64,000 bases of DNA from Hibiscus mutabilis. Taxonomy: Eukaryota; Streptophyta; Magnoliopsida; Malvales; Malvaceae. A program made the position numbers and the translations under genes. Position 1 is the first letter of the stretch. Each line of letters starts with the position of its first letter. Of the stretch, positions 23,886-35,623 are shown piece after piece. The stretch is from NCBI GenBank assembly GCA_019671005.1, contig CM033725.1, forward strand, positions 36,974,678-37,038,677, read 5' to 3'. The notes beneath the pieces were generated by a model. That model worked only from the letters and a program-made list of their open reading frames with translations. It had not been told where the DNA came from and searched no databases.

Positions 23886-26338
23886 CAAATAACCTTGCAC
23901 AAACCGGGAGTATAGCAAATAACCCTCCCAACAACAATGAACCCTATTACCTTTATTACTACTAGTCTAGTTCAAAAACCATACTTTCAATTAGCTCAAG
24001 TCCTTGGATTTCCCCTCACTTGGTCGTTGCCTCCAACCTTTAATTCTTTACATTGATGGACAAAGAGAGCGTAAGCACACTAGGCTTAGTGAGGAGTGCT
24101 CAAAACAAAACACCATCAATGCATTTAAAACTGGTTATTAAACCACTATGAAAATCTCATTTTCAATACCTTTTAAAACATCATCACGCCTTTTAAAAAC
24201 ATGCACTTAACATTTCTAAAACATGCATATTAAACCATATGCAACATATATCATGGATCAACAGCAAAATCCCATTTGCTAAACCTCAATTTAAGTTTTC
24301 TCATGCATAACAACCCATATGCAAGGGTTAAAGAGTAAACATGTATAAACCAACATTATACAACATAATCCATAAACATGATACATTATCAATTATATTG
24401 GCTTTCAAGTGACCATAAAGCAAGTTCCACTTCACAAAATATTACATCAGATACACGGATTCAACAAGTGTCCTCTCAACACTTCATGCAATCTCAACTG
24501 GAATTCAAGGTACATTCACAATCGGATACCATCACAACCCAATCATTGGTTAGATGCATAATCCACTAATGGGAGTTTTCGGTACCATATAACCCCTCAA
24601 CTGTTAGGGTACTCGTGGTGGAGTATTCGGTACACATAAACCCCTCAACACCCGAGGCGACTTATTTATAGTGCACTATCAATCATATGGCCGACCAACT
24701 ATATTCGATAACATTTTAAACCTCATCACTTGCCAATCTAATTCATTATTAATCATGTACCTCACTGTTTTTATAAGCAACAATCAAAACCATTTTCAAT
24801 GCATCAAACCATGCATTAACGAGTAATCCTCATACTTACATGGATCATTTTCTCATTGCATCCATCATCAATATATGATCAAAATAGTATAAAACATACT
24901 TAAAACATGCTTAAATGGTAGGTATCATGTATTTCAAAAACAAGTGAATAAAACCAATTTTTCCAAAAACGGTCGAGGGAGAATCTCATCATACTTACTT
25001 TCGAATTAAAACATGCGTTTCAAGCTTAATTTAAACTCCCAAAATAACCTTTAAACCATTTCAAAGCTGAAATCGATGTTCTCACTCACCGACTATGCAA
25101 AACTTCGTTCGCCGATGCGAACTACTACTCCAAAGCGTCTGAAACGGTGCCACAAGCTTGATGATCAACCTTCCCAGATTTAACCACACAAAAATAGAGG
25201 ATTAAATGCATCTAAATGCATTCAAAGACTCAGCAACATTAATCCCCAACAACTCTAACCAAAACCCCTCATCAACAACCGAAAATAACATCAAACATCT
25301 TCCAAACTTAACCCAGCCAAAACCTACATATTTAATCCATCAATTACCTTCAATTAACATCCAAAAATAACTTAATATCATCCTTATACTTCCAACATTC
25401 ATAAAACACCCACAACTCAACAAAACACAACACTAACAACCTAGGAAATTAGAGATTCACTTAGTTTTGGGATTCCAATGTCAAAACCAACTTATTAACA
25501 TTATTAACCATCAAAATTATGATTATAATCAATCAAGAACTTTGCAAAATAGATCCAACACGAAAATCACTCAATTCTATCAATTAAACCTTGATTTAAC
25601 CAATTTTTATAATTAAATCACTATAATCCATTAGAAAACATTAAAAAGGATCAAATACTTAGAAATTTTAGTAAAGAACCATTCATTATAGGGGAAGAAT
25701 GAACCATACCACTAATGAGTGAATTTCCTCTCAATTGAATGTTTTACTCTTAAAAAGTAAAGGAAAACAATGAGATTTTGGAAAACAAGATTGAAGAATC
25801 CATTAGAAATCAAGAGCTTAAGAAATCAAGATCGTTACCTCGAAAATTTGATACAAAAGTGAGTGTTTGGATAAAGAAATTTTTGAGAGAAAAGTTTGAA
25901 AGAAAAAGCTATGTCAAATTTGATTTTAGGAAATAACTACCTTCCTTAATTAAATCCCCTTTTAATTCTTTAATTAAAAATCATTTAAAATATTCCAAAT
26001 TGAGAGAAAAATCAGAATAAAAACATTAGGTTAAATATCTCCTTAAGAATTCTAAGATTTGACCTTGTTTCAAAATAGACACTAAAACAGTTTTTCATTC
26101 TTTACATTTTGGTCACTAACCAAAATGTCCAACTTCCGAATTCCATTTTCCAAAATTGACTTTACAAAAAATATCCATATATAAAATAATGATTTTTAGA
26201 TATTTTCTCATATTTTTCTCACACCAAAAATATTTATTCCCATTTTTAATCTCGAATTCGACTCGAATTTTTAAATACCGGTCCAATGGACCATCTAATC
26301 TACCTAAAAACTCTAAGGCCCAAAACTGATGCGTTACT
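23886..26338 (-). mobile_element. Gypsy LTR remnant (chromovirus-like), minus orientation
   Basis: The right end reads CCAAAACTGATGCGTTAC, so the minus strand starts GTAACGCATCAGTTTTGG, close to the TGTAACGCC-type starts of chromovirus LTRs. Inside are phrases typical of such LTRs, for example CACTAGGCTTAGTGAGGAG (24076) and GTACCATATAACCCCTCAA. No protein is coded. It abuts a truncated copia integrase at 26339, which it probably interrupted. The left border beside the Copia-A LTR is not resolved. The identification rests on general pattern only. Confidence 0.45.
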
Positions 26339-28241
26339 TGTCAAAAAATGAAACATAATACTGCCTTCTAGAAGATCTAATGGGGGAAGGACCCCAAACA
26401 TCAGCCTCTACAAGTTCAAAGGGCTTATTATAAATTGTAGTAGAATCCTAAAAAGGAAGTCTAGTACTTTTGCCTAATTGACAAGCATGACATATGACTC
26501 CTTTATTTATAGCTATATTCTTATTTAGCACAATACTAACAATACTATGAGATGCATGGCCTAGACGTTGATGCCACAACTAGTAGATATCTTGATCATT
26601 GCTAACAGTAGAAGTAGGAGGAAAAGAAACAACATTGCAGAAGGAATTGTGTTGAGAAACAGTAGAGGAACCTCTAAAACAGTATAAACCATCTTCCAGC
26701 TTTCCTTGTAGCAAAACAATACCATTCACTTCATCCCTGACACAACATCTATCAACATGAAATTCAACAAATACGTTATTATCACGTCTAAATCTAGGCA
26801 CAGAAAATAAGTTCCTGATAATCTTAGTTACACACAACAGATTCTCAATAGAAAAAGAACGAGACGTAGTAGGTATAGTTGTTCTTCAAATATGAGAAAT
26901 ATGTACAATAGAACCATCACCCAAAAAAACCTTACCAGTGCTTGTGTAAGTCTGCCCTTGTTGAGTCAAATGGTGGTTGTGTGTGACATGGTGAGTGGCA
27001 CCCGAATTTGGAAACCACTTGTCATTAGTAGTAAGAATAACTTTGGCAATGAAAGAGTTTACCTAAATCGTATCATTGGTTGCATCAGGAGTGGTTTCAG
27101 TGATCCAGTACTGACAAATGTATCATAGCAGTGTTCAACATCATCAACTGCATAGTGACACAGATTGGCTTGCATGTCATCAGATTCATTTGTCTGCTGA
27201 GAGGAGATTCTTTTGAAGTTCTATTAGAATCGGTACCAACATCGCTCAACAAGGTGGCCTATCTTGCCACGTAGCTGACATTGGGGCCTAGAACGTCCTT
27301 TGTATCTTCCACCATTTTGTGGTGGTCCTCTTGATCTGTTGTTGTTGTATTGTGGCTGAAAATTCTCGATGGATGTATTATTTGTGTATTGTGCCTTGCA
27401 TTACCATTCTGTGCTATTTTAATACCAGCCGAGACTCACATGGGATCGAGAAGTCTTGTCTCCGCATCATGAAGAACTGATGTAACTGATCCAATCGTGT
27501 ATGGCTCAAGGCTAATCGTAAGAGCAGCTATAAATGGCTCGTATTCTACCGATAGTCCATTTAGGATAGTGGCAACTTGTACAACCTCAGCAACTGGGCT
27601 TCCACTAGAGGCTAACAAATCACAAATTTCTTTAATTTGTGTTGTATACTCACGTATTGATAGTGATCCTTTCTTCCGAGCCCTCAATCGGCAATGAAGT
27701 TTCATCTTCTTTGTTGTAGAAAACTCAGAATAGAGTTTCAAGACCGAGGACCAAATTGAGGCTGACATTTCTACTCTCACGAGTCGTGGAAGTATGCCAG
27801 TGCTCATGGTTGATAGAAGCCACGATGCCAAGGCATTATCTTCTTTCTTGAATCGTCGAAAGGCAAGATTCAGAGTCAATTCCCTGAAGAATCAGGAATA
27901 ACCTTCGGAGGAACAGGAGTATCCTTGTCCACGTAATGCTCCAACTCATATCCCCTTATCATTGGAATTACTTGTTGTTTCCATAACAAAAAAATGTATT
28001 CGTCTAAGCGAACAATTACTTGTTTGTTTGCAAACAACGGATCTTGAGGATTGAAATTGATCTGCGTTGCTCCTTGCTCATCTAACTTTAGATTGGCAAC
28101 TGCTCTGGCAACCTCTATTGAACATGAATGCTAGGGCACAATCATCGAACAGAAAAATATGAGGAAATGGACAAGAGACAAAACAACAAATTGGAGCAAA
28201 ATACTGGACAATCAACACACCTTCTCGCTCTGACACCATAT
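26339..28241 (-). pseudogene. Copia-B gag-protease-integrase fragment
   Basis: From right to left on the minus strand, gag starts near 28080 (QINFNPQDPLFANKQ, YIFLLWKQQVIPMIRGYE). It continues in a long open stretch, 27436-27879 (LASWLLSTMSTGILPRLV, IREYTTQIKEICDLLA), the UBN2-type gag domain of copia elements. Protease follows near 27000 (WFPDSGATHHVTHN after a frame correction, with the D-S-G-A core). The pre-integrase block is LWHQRLGHASHSIV with C-x2-C in ICHACQLGK. The core then begins and stops at 26339. RT and RNase H are lost. Several stops are present. Confidence 0.85.
28227..28238 (-). promoter_or_regulatory. Copia-B primer binding site
   Basis: TGGTGTCAGAGC on the minus strand differs by one base from the usual tRNA-Met site TGGTATCAGAGC. 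It lies three bases inside the LTR end. Confidence 0.8.
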
Positions 28242-28566
28242 TGAACAAACTCCAGTGATTATCAGTGAAGATCATAAAGGAAGAAGAAGATCAATGAATG
28301 AGACAAACTAAGAAACGGTTAAGAAATATTCTGCAGAAAAATGAAAAAGGAAAAGAAGGAAGATGGGTTATCAGAAATGTAGGCCAAAAAGTTGTTTGGG
28401 CCAGTGCCACTTAGTGGTTTTTATAGCCCATAAGTAATAACAAAATGACACTAGAATATTTACCTGTTAAAGCAGATTGGGCAGTATGTTAAAACAGATT
28501 GGGCAGTTAGATGTTTTGGGCTGATAACGGCTGAGAATAACTGCCCAGGCCTGCCTCTATACTTCA
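28242..28566 (-). mobile_element. Copia-B 5' LTR, 325 bp
   Basis: On the plus strand it runs from TGAACAAACTCC to CTATACTTCA, giving TGAA...TTCA inverted ends. The inner end lies three bases from the primer site. The length is typical of short-LTR copia families. TTTTTATAGCCC near 28420 may belong to its promoter. The 3' LTR is not in the window because the element is cut at 26339. Confidence 0.8.
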
Positions 28567-28702
28567 ATATATCGGTACTTTATCATATGGGTGTGCATTC
28601 ACTTAGTTGAGTTGTTCGAATTTCTGTTCAAATTTAATTGTAAACATTTATAATGTTATTGTACTTATTAGTTTTGATTTAAATGACTTTCAATAACCAT
28701 TT

Positions 28703-28705
<3 letters not shown>

Positions 28706-28747
<42 letters not shown>
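28706..28747. repeat. TA dinucleotide microsatellite
   Basis: An uninterrupted run of alternating T and A of about 40 bases. Confidence 0.9.
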
Positions 28748-29047
28748 CACATTTTTCATGAGATGTATATATATTTATAATGTTATGGTACTTTGAGAGA
28801 CTCAACTCGAACTTAAAAACTTATCCACTAATTACTATAAATTTTGTGTTATTCGAATTTCTATTTTATAACTCAAACTTTATTTGACTTTTTTCGAGTC
28901 AAATCAAGTTTATAAAATTACTAATCAAATTAAGATGAATTGAGTTTTTTCGCGACAAGTCGAATTTTATTCACCCTTACTTTATCAAATGATTTCTATC
29001 GAAAGCAGTTCATATTTTAATACATTTGTACTATAGTTTTTTTCTTT

Positions 29048-29345
29048 GGCTTAAGGGTGTAAGAAGTCCTTGAACTTTTGAAAAAAATCTATTAAGCCCC
29101 TGAACTTTTTATGCACCAAATTAAGCCCATAAACAAATAAATTGAGTCAATTAAGTCATTTGACCAATTTTGGCAATTAAATCTTGACGGTTTTTTACAG
29201 TTCTATCATGTTTAATTTATAGATTTTTTCAAAAAATATTTTTTTATAAATTTTATAAGTTTTTTTTAGTATTTTTAGAACTTTTAAAGAATTTTTTAAA
29301 TAAAATAAAAAAAATCTGAAAGTGTCAAGTGTAAACACCGTGACA
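29048..29345. mobile_element. Half of a foldback/MITE-like element
   Basis: GGCTTAAGGGTGTAAGAAG, then CCTTGAACTTTTGAAAAAA and ATTAAGCCCCTGAACTTTT, follow the same order as the arm of the palindromic element at 16773-17619 (reverse complement of its right arm). The matching second arm is not evident, so this copy is truncated or its loop side has decayed. Confidence 0.55.
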
Positions 29346-30756
29346 CAACGCATTACACCAATCTATTATTTTAGGATAAAACTCGCACTTGATCTGATCC
29401 GATACAAATATATACAAAATTATCATTTGCATTTGGTAAAACAGAAACCTAATTGAAAAGAAAATATAGAGAGGGGCATTATAACAATTATCCCAAAATA
29501 TATAGAGGAAAAATTACACTATTATCCTAGGTTGAAGATATTAAACCCAATCCAACCCAACCCGACTCCTCGCACTTGAACTTGAATTTTAAAAAATGAT
29601 ATCACAAGATCTGATCAGGTCGAAATTCATCTGGATCGAGTAAATTGATTATCTCTAGCTATCATCACTATATTCATTTTTATGTTAGTGATGATGGTTC
29701 TTATCATTTACCACTTATAGTGGTATTTGTTCGTATTTTCTATTTTGTCAGTTTGATTGATTTTTCTAATCATTTTTATATATACCCCTATTTTTATTAT
29801 TTAGTGACTTGTCCTCAACTAAAAAATTTTATACTTTATCTCTCAACGAGAACTGTGACGTGTTCTACAATATTAATTACTTTTATTAGTTAAAAATAAT
29901 TTTGTAGGGGAAAGAAGGAAAAGTTTGCTTTTTTTATTAGTTAAAAAAATAGTTAAAATATAAATAAATTATGAGCGGGACGGCCGTATTTAGTTACATC
30001 AAAGAAGTAAACATATTAGTCGTTACTAAAGGTAGAAATGTAATCTCATTTATCAAAAAAAATATGTTTTATCCTTCCCATGATAAAATAAAATACATGT
30101 AACACAAAGAGATAGAATAATAAAATTTGAAATAACTAGCGGTAGAACTTAGGGTAAGAGTTTGGGGGTCAACTTAAATTTTTAAAAATTTTAGAGGTTC
30201 AAACAATTTTTTTTTAAAATTTTGAGGGTTTAACTAATTTTTTAATAATTTAAAGAGATTTAATAACACCTTTTAAAAATTTGAGAGGAAATTTAATTAA
30301 AAATAGTTAAAATTTTGAAGTTTAATATAAATTTTTTAAAAAATTGAGGGGGCTAAATTGAATATTTTAAAATTTTTAGAGGCAAAATTCAAATTTTCTA
30401 AAATTTTGGGGGGCTATTTCTAATAATTAATATGAGATATCATAGACTGAATTTGTAATGTTAAGAAAATAATATTATTTTCACCATTAATATTTTTAAT
30501 CCTAACAATGCATGATCCCAAAATTTTACGTTAATATGATAGATTTCAAATGATCTAAAATAAATAGATAACATGTTATCTTTTTTAATTGAAATTTAAC
30601 AAAAAATAAATATTGAAATCTAAAATAAATAATTAAATCAAACATCGTAAACATATATTCAATTAAGAACAAAAAATACAGATGCTACTAAGTAAAATTA
30701 ACTATGCGAAATTTACATTTTTTAAATTAAAAAATTAAATCTTAAAATGTTCTTTA

Positions 30757-32775
30757 ATTCCGTTTGGCGCCAAAAGTCAAGGGTGACTTGGTTGAAAAAA
30801 TGAGATCAAAACACGAAGTTCTTTCATCAGGCGGAAAAGTTTAGAACCTTGCATAATTCCATCAATGGTCTGAACATTCATGGGCGTTGGGAGGATAATC
30901 CAGATATGTTGAAACATTTCTTCTTTGGTGAATTCAAGAAGCGTTTTGCTCGACATTGTACATCGGGTTCTTTGGATGCGAATGTGAGTTTCCAGCAGCT
31001 AAATTCTGCTCAACCGAAAGTTTGGAGGTGCCTTTTTCTGAAGACGAGGTGTGTGCAGCAATTTGGGGATGTGAGGGATCTAAAGCACAGGGACCAGACG
31101 GTTTCACATTTGAATTTTACAAGAAAGGGTGGAATTTCTTAAAAGCGGATGTGCTTAAAGTGTTGACTGATTTCTTTGAGTCCGGAATACTCCCAAGGGG
31201 ACTTAGTTCTACTTTTGTAGTCTAATTCTGAAGAAAGACAATCCGGGGAATATAGGTGATTTTCGTCCCATTTGTTTGTTAAATTCGCTTTATAAAATTT
31301 TAGCGAAATGTCTGGCGACAAGGCTTCAAACAGTAATGGCTTTCTTAATTAGCAATTCCCAGTCAGCTTTTGTACGAGGTAGGCAAATCGTTGATGGCAT
31401 TATGCTTGCCAATGAGATAATTCACTCAATGCAAAAACGACAATTTAGTGCGGGGGTGTGATCTTGGAATTAGACTTCGCAAAGGACTACGATTGTATAA
31501 AATGGGATTGCATTGATCATATTATGCTTCGTATGGGATTTAGAACGAGGTGGCGAGCTTGGATACGGGAATGTGTGAGCACAGCTCGTTTGTCGTTGCT
31601 GATTAATGGGTGTCCGACACGGGAATTTGATATGCAACGTGGGATTCGACAGGGGATCCGTTGTCCCCATTGCTGTTTGTGATTGTAGCGGAAATGTTGC
31701 ATCAATTTTTATTAAATGCTGAGGTGAAGGGTTTTAAAGGGGGTGCAAGCGGCTAAAGATGTTTTTATCTCCCATCTCCAAGTTGCGGATGACACTGTGA
31801 TTTTCCTACAAGGCGAGGTTAATTTTGCGATTAATTTAAAAAGGGTTTTGACTTGTTTCAAGTATGCTTCAAGTTTGATGATAAATTATGAGAAATCATG
31901 TTTGTATGGTATGGATGTTGAGGAAGATGTCTTGTGTGAGATGGCTACAGTGTTGGGTTGTGATCGCGGTATATTGCCGATAACTTATTTGGGTCTTCCG
32001 ATAGGGGTTAATTTGTGAAGTTTAAGCATATGGGAGCCGTTGTTACAAAAATTCTGTAAACAATTAGCAGGATGGAAGCGAGGGTCACTGTCGTTTGCAG
32101 CATGCCTTACGTTGGTAAATTCATTTTTATCCTCTTTGCCCATGTATTATATGAGTGTGTTTCTTGTGCCACGAAGCATTATCCTGAAGATTGACCGTAT
32201 TAGGCGTAATTTCTTATGGGAAGGGTCTGAATCAAAGCGAAAGATGGCTCGAGTAAATTGGAAATTGGTGTGTCGACCAAAGAAGTATGGTGGATTGGGA
32301 GTTGTCGACTTACATACTTGAAATAAGGCATTGTTATATAAGTGGAGTTGGTGATACGCTACAGAGGGAATTCATTATGGCGGGCATTGATTGTGGCCAA
32401 GTACGGTGATAATGTTTTTAAATGGCAATGTAACGGTGTTGCCAAACGAAAAATGTATGTTGTTTGGAGGAATATCGTGGAGGTTCAAGATGATGATTGT
32501 GTTCAACAATTTATGGGGATATCATCCTTTACATGGTTGCCCGGTAATGGAGCCAAAATTCTTTTTTGGCGTGATACTTGGAGTACAAAGGTACCCCTAT
32601 GTCAAATTTTCCCTCGCTTATTCCGTTTAGCGCGTAATAAACTTGTGTTAATATGTGATTATGCGAATGATACTTCTCTTACCCATGACATGTGGGAGAT
32701 TTCTTTTGCCGGGGCTTACGAGTCTTTGAGGTCCAACAGTTGCGGCAGCTACAAGCTATTATAAATGGTTATATC
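30757..32775 (+). pseudogene. LINE ORF2 reverse transcriptase, left part
   Basis: The piece begins with the linker after the endonuclease (K-S-R-V-T-W-L-K-K pattern near 30765), so the endonuclease is lost by 5' truncation. RT blocks follow in order: PFSEDEVCAAIW with KAQGPDGFTFEFYKK (about 31035), FRPICLLNSLYKILAKCLA, SAFVRGRQIVDGIMLANE, ILELDFAKDYDCIKWDCI with the first catalytic D, RGIRQG at 31645, VADDTVIFL with the D-D box at about 31790, YLGLPIG, and LTLVNSFLSSLPMYYMS. About five frameshifts and several stops separate them. The reading is interrupted at 32775 by a copia LTR and resumes at 34263. Confidence 0.88.
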
Positions 32776-34262
32776 TGTTGGGAAACGCTGGTACACTCCA
32801 TGGCGCAGTGAAAAAATTATCTAGCGTAATCCGCCAGTGATTCATGTACAAGGGACGAATTCGGGGTAATAAAGGATGAAAAATATTACCTCAACCAATC
32901 TGGAATTCCACAACGAGTATAGGAGAATCCAAATCGAATCTGAGTCGTCACAACAGCATTCCGACCTCTATGCAGTCCACCCGAATAAAACGAACAATTT
33001 TTCTCTTCTCTAACTGTTAGAGATGATTTTAGAAAAAGGCATATTTTGGTTGCTAGACCTTATGCCTTTATATAGCATTCAAAAACCTAATTTTAATTAA
33101 ATTTGGATTCTTTAAATATACAATATATTTAACTGAATATAATTAAATATGTAGAATCTGATTCTACTTTAATTAGATTTCTTTTAGATATATATATATA
33201 GTATTGGATAATTACAATAACTTATCAAATATTAACATATATATATAAACAAAATTATCTATTATATAACAATTTCGGTTTCTCACTAATTACGTGTACA
33301 ACAAGTTTGTACACATGCTATCTAGTCGATATTTGTTCGTTTCAATCATAGGGTGTGACCCTTGTAGGTTCATGTAACGTTAGCAGTAATATCTAGAACA
33401 ATTCTAATATTACAAGCAATGAGTGGCATCTAGTAATACATCATTGCTACCTAAGTTACATAAAATCGTGGTTCGATTTAACTTTTTCTGTGATTAACTT
33501 CTTTTATGTAATACATCCTTTTGTCCTCATATCGAGATCGGACACAAGTCATGGATCAGTCGCACTTGTATAGTCCATATAATGTTTCTTGATATCTTGA
33601 GTAGACTATTATAAACGAATAACTATGATATCCCATATCAATTCATTCGAGCATGGCTATGCATTTTCTGTTCTAACTCAATCAAGTGGCCTGTGATATT
33701 ACTCATATTATGTAGGAGGGACAAATCATATCTTGATCAACCATATTTCGCTACATGGATTGTGACATATCCAATATCATTCTCTATAATGTAGTCAATT
33801 ACGACACACGTTTGACCGTATCAAAATATATCACTCACGATGTTAAAATAATGATGATCTTAAGTATGGGGATCATACATGTAGTTATCACCATGAGCAA
33901 TGTTGTGACTGTCACATAAAAATCAAAGAAACATGCTCATAGCGAGTCAGTCCAGTATTGCGTTCTCTAACACATACTTATGTATTGATTTTGACATCTC
34001 CATGTCAATGACAACACTTTGTCATTAATCAACTACATATTAGTCTTTGATTCATTATTATTTTCTAAGCCCACAATAATTCTCGACTAAGGACATTCAA
34101 GAATAACTATATTATTCTAAGGACTTTATTATAATTTCAGTTTATTTATAGATACACAGAATAATACTGAAATAATAATAATGGCTTCTTATTAATAAAC
34201 AAGATAAAATAAGTATGTCTTTTACAACTATCTCATAATTGATCTTTGGGCATACTCCAACA
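32776..34262 (-). mobile_element. Copia-A solo LTR inserted in a LINE
   Basis: It begins TGTTGGGAAACGCTGG and ends CATACTCCAACA on the plus strand, 1487 bases. The flanks ATATC (32771-32775) and ATATG (34263-34267) differ by one base. The LINE frame before and after belongs to the same ORF2. It has fewer TA repeats than the other copies, so it is shorter. Confidence 0.9.
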
Positions 34263-35181
34263 ATATGTTGGATGAATCTATCGAGGATCGATTGGTTTTG
34301 AAACCAACGAGTGATGGTCAGTTTACTATTGGTGCTTTGTCCAAGTTAATGGTATCGTTTGGACTTGAAGAAGATGTCGAGTGCTCGACAATTTAGCAGC
34401 TTGAGGTGCCCCCTAAAGTTTAGTGTCCATATGGTTCGTAGTGCTGGAACGAGTGCAGATTCGTTTTTGAAGGATATGGGCTTACCGTTTGCTGCAACTG
34501 AGTTGAAATGCCGTTGGTGTGGAGAGGAAGAAGAAGGTATTGATCATGTATATTTTAATTGTCGTGTTATGGAAGAGGTCTGGGTGTTATTCTTCTAGTG
34601 GTAGAGAGTGGATGTGGTTTACCCAACTAAATTAGCCGAGTTCTTATGTCACTGATTTCATAGTTTTTTTTTCAGGCGAGAAACGTAAATGGTGGTTGGC
34701 TGGATGCGCAGCGGTACTTTGGTCGATGTGGCTGGCCCGAAACGATCTCTTGTTTAACTCCAAATAACTTCAAGTGGGTGAGTTATTTTTCTTAATTAAA
34801 TTGAGGTCCATGTATTGGATTCTTGCATTGAAATCTTATTGCTTGATTGATGAATCCACTTGGTGGGATTGCCCGTGCCTTTTTGTGGAATGGTTGAACC
34901 CCTTGGTCACAAGGATTGGTGTTCGTTGGAGCCCTCGGCCATGTGGGATGCTAAAATTTAATGTTGACGGCTCGGCGTGTGGGAAACCGAGGCCGGCAGG
35001 ATGTGATGGGGTATTGCGGAATAAAGGTGGTCAGATCTTATCATTATTTTTTGGTCCGTTAGGAGTGATTGATTCCAATTTGGCGGAATTACGCGCGGTA
35101 TGTTATGTTTTAGAATTACTTTGTGACTCGAAATGGCGAGAGTACTCGGTGGTAATAGAATCATGTAAAGCCAAAGTTTGA
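34263..35181 (+). pseudogene. LINE ORF2 zinc finger and RNase H, right part
   Basis: LDESIEDRLVLKPTSDGQF and then LPFAATELKCRWCGEEEEG with H-V-Y-F-N-C are the zf-RVT domain. After a gap with stops, RNase H follows from about 34940: GMLKFNVDGSACGKPRPAG, GVLRNKGGQI and SNLAELRAVCYVLELL. The first catalytic D (NVDGS) and E (AELRA) are kept. The domain stops at IESCKAKV, short of its usual end, where non-LINE sequence begins near 35185. No poly-A tail is seen. Confidence 0.85.
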
Positions 35182-35184
35182 TTT

Positions 35185-35623
35185 TGATATAACAAATTGT
35201 TTAAGGACTTATTTGTAAAAGAAAATAAATTTTTAAGTATCTCAAAGACTCACAATTGACAAAGATTTTTCAAGTACAAAATTATTTAAAGTCAACAACT
35301 TAAACCCTATAAATTTTTCTAAGTGTTTTTAAAGCTAAATTCAAGTTTTACGCCCAGGCGTATCAATACGCCCTTGAACGTTTTGATATGGGCTTAAATT
35401 AAAAGGCCATTATAAGAATCTGTTTCGATATGGGTCCATCCGTATCGATACGGCCTTCATATGGGCTAACATTTTTACTAAGGCGTTTCAATACGGGTCC
35501 ATCCGTATCGATACAGCCTTCATATGGGCTAACATTTTTACTAAGGCGTTTCGATACGATGTCATCCGTTTTGATACGGCCTTCAAACTAGGTTTAAGAT
35601 TTAATAACAACGTACCAATACGG
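35185..35623. repeat. Spacer with 63-bp tandem repeats
   Basis: CTAACATTTTTACTAAGGCG recurs at 35466 and 35529, exactly 63 bases apart. A third partial unit (TATGGGTCCATCCGTATCG) starts near 35428. Each unit carries a CGTATCGATACGG-like inverted repeat. The tract ends close to the LTR at 35624. The rest is AT-rich with no gene. Confidence 0.8.

Larger units (their letters stand above)
28567..30756. other. Gene-free AT-rich region with simple and decayed repeats
   Basis: It contains a TA microsatellite (28706-28747), a half MITE (29048 to about 29345) and short decayed direct repeats of AAATTTT and GAGGGNTT type (30140-30420). The open frames here have no recognisable motif. Confidence 0.5.
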
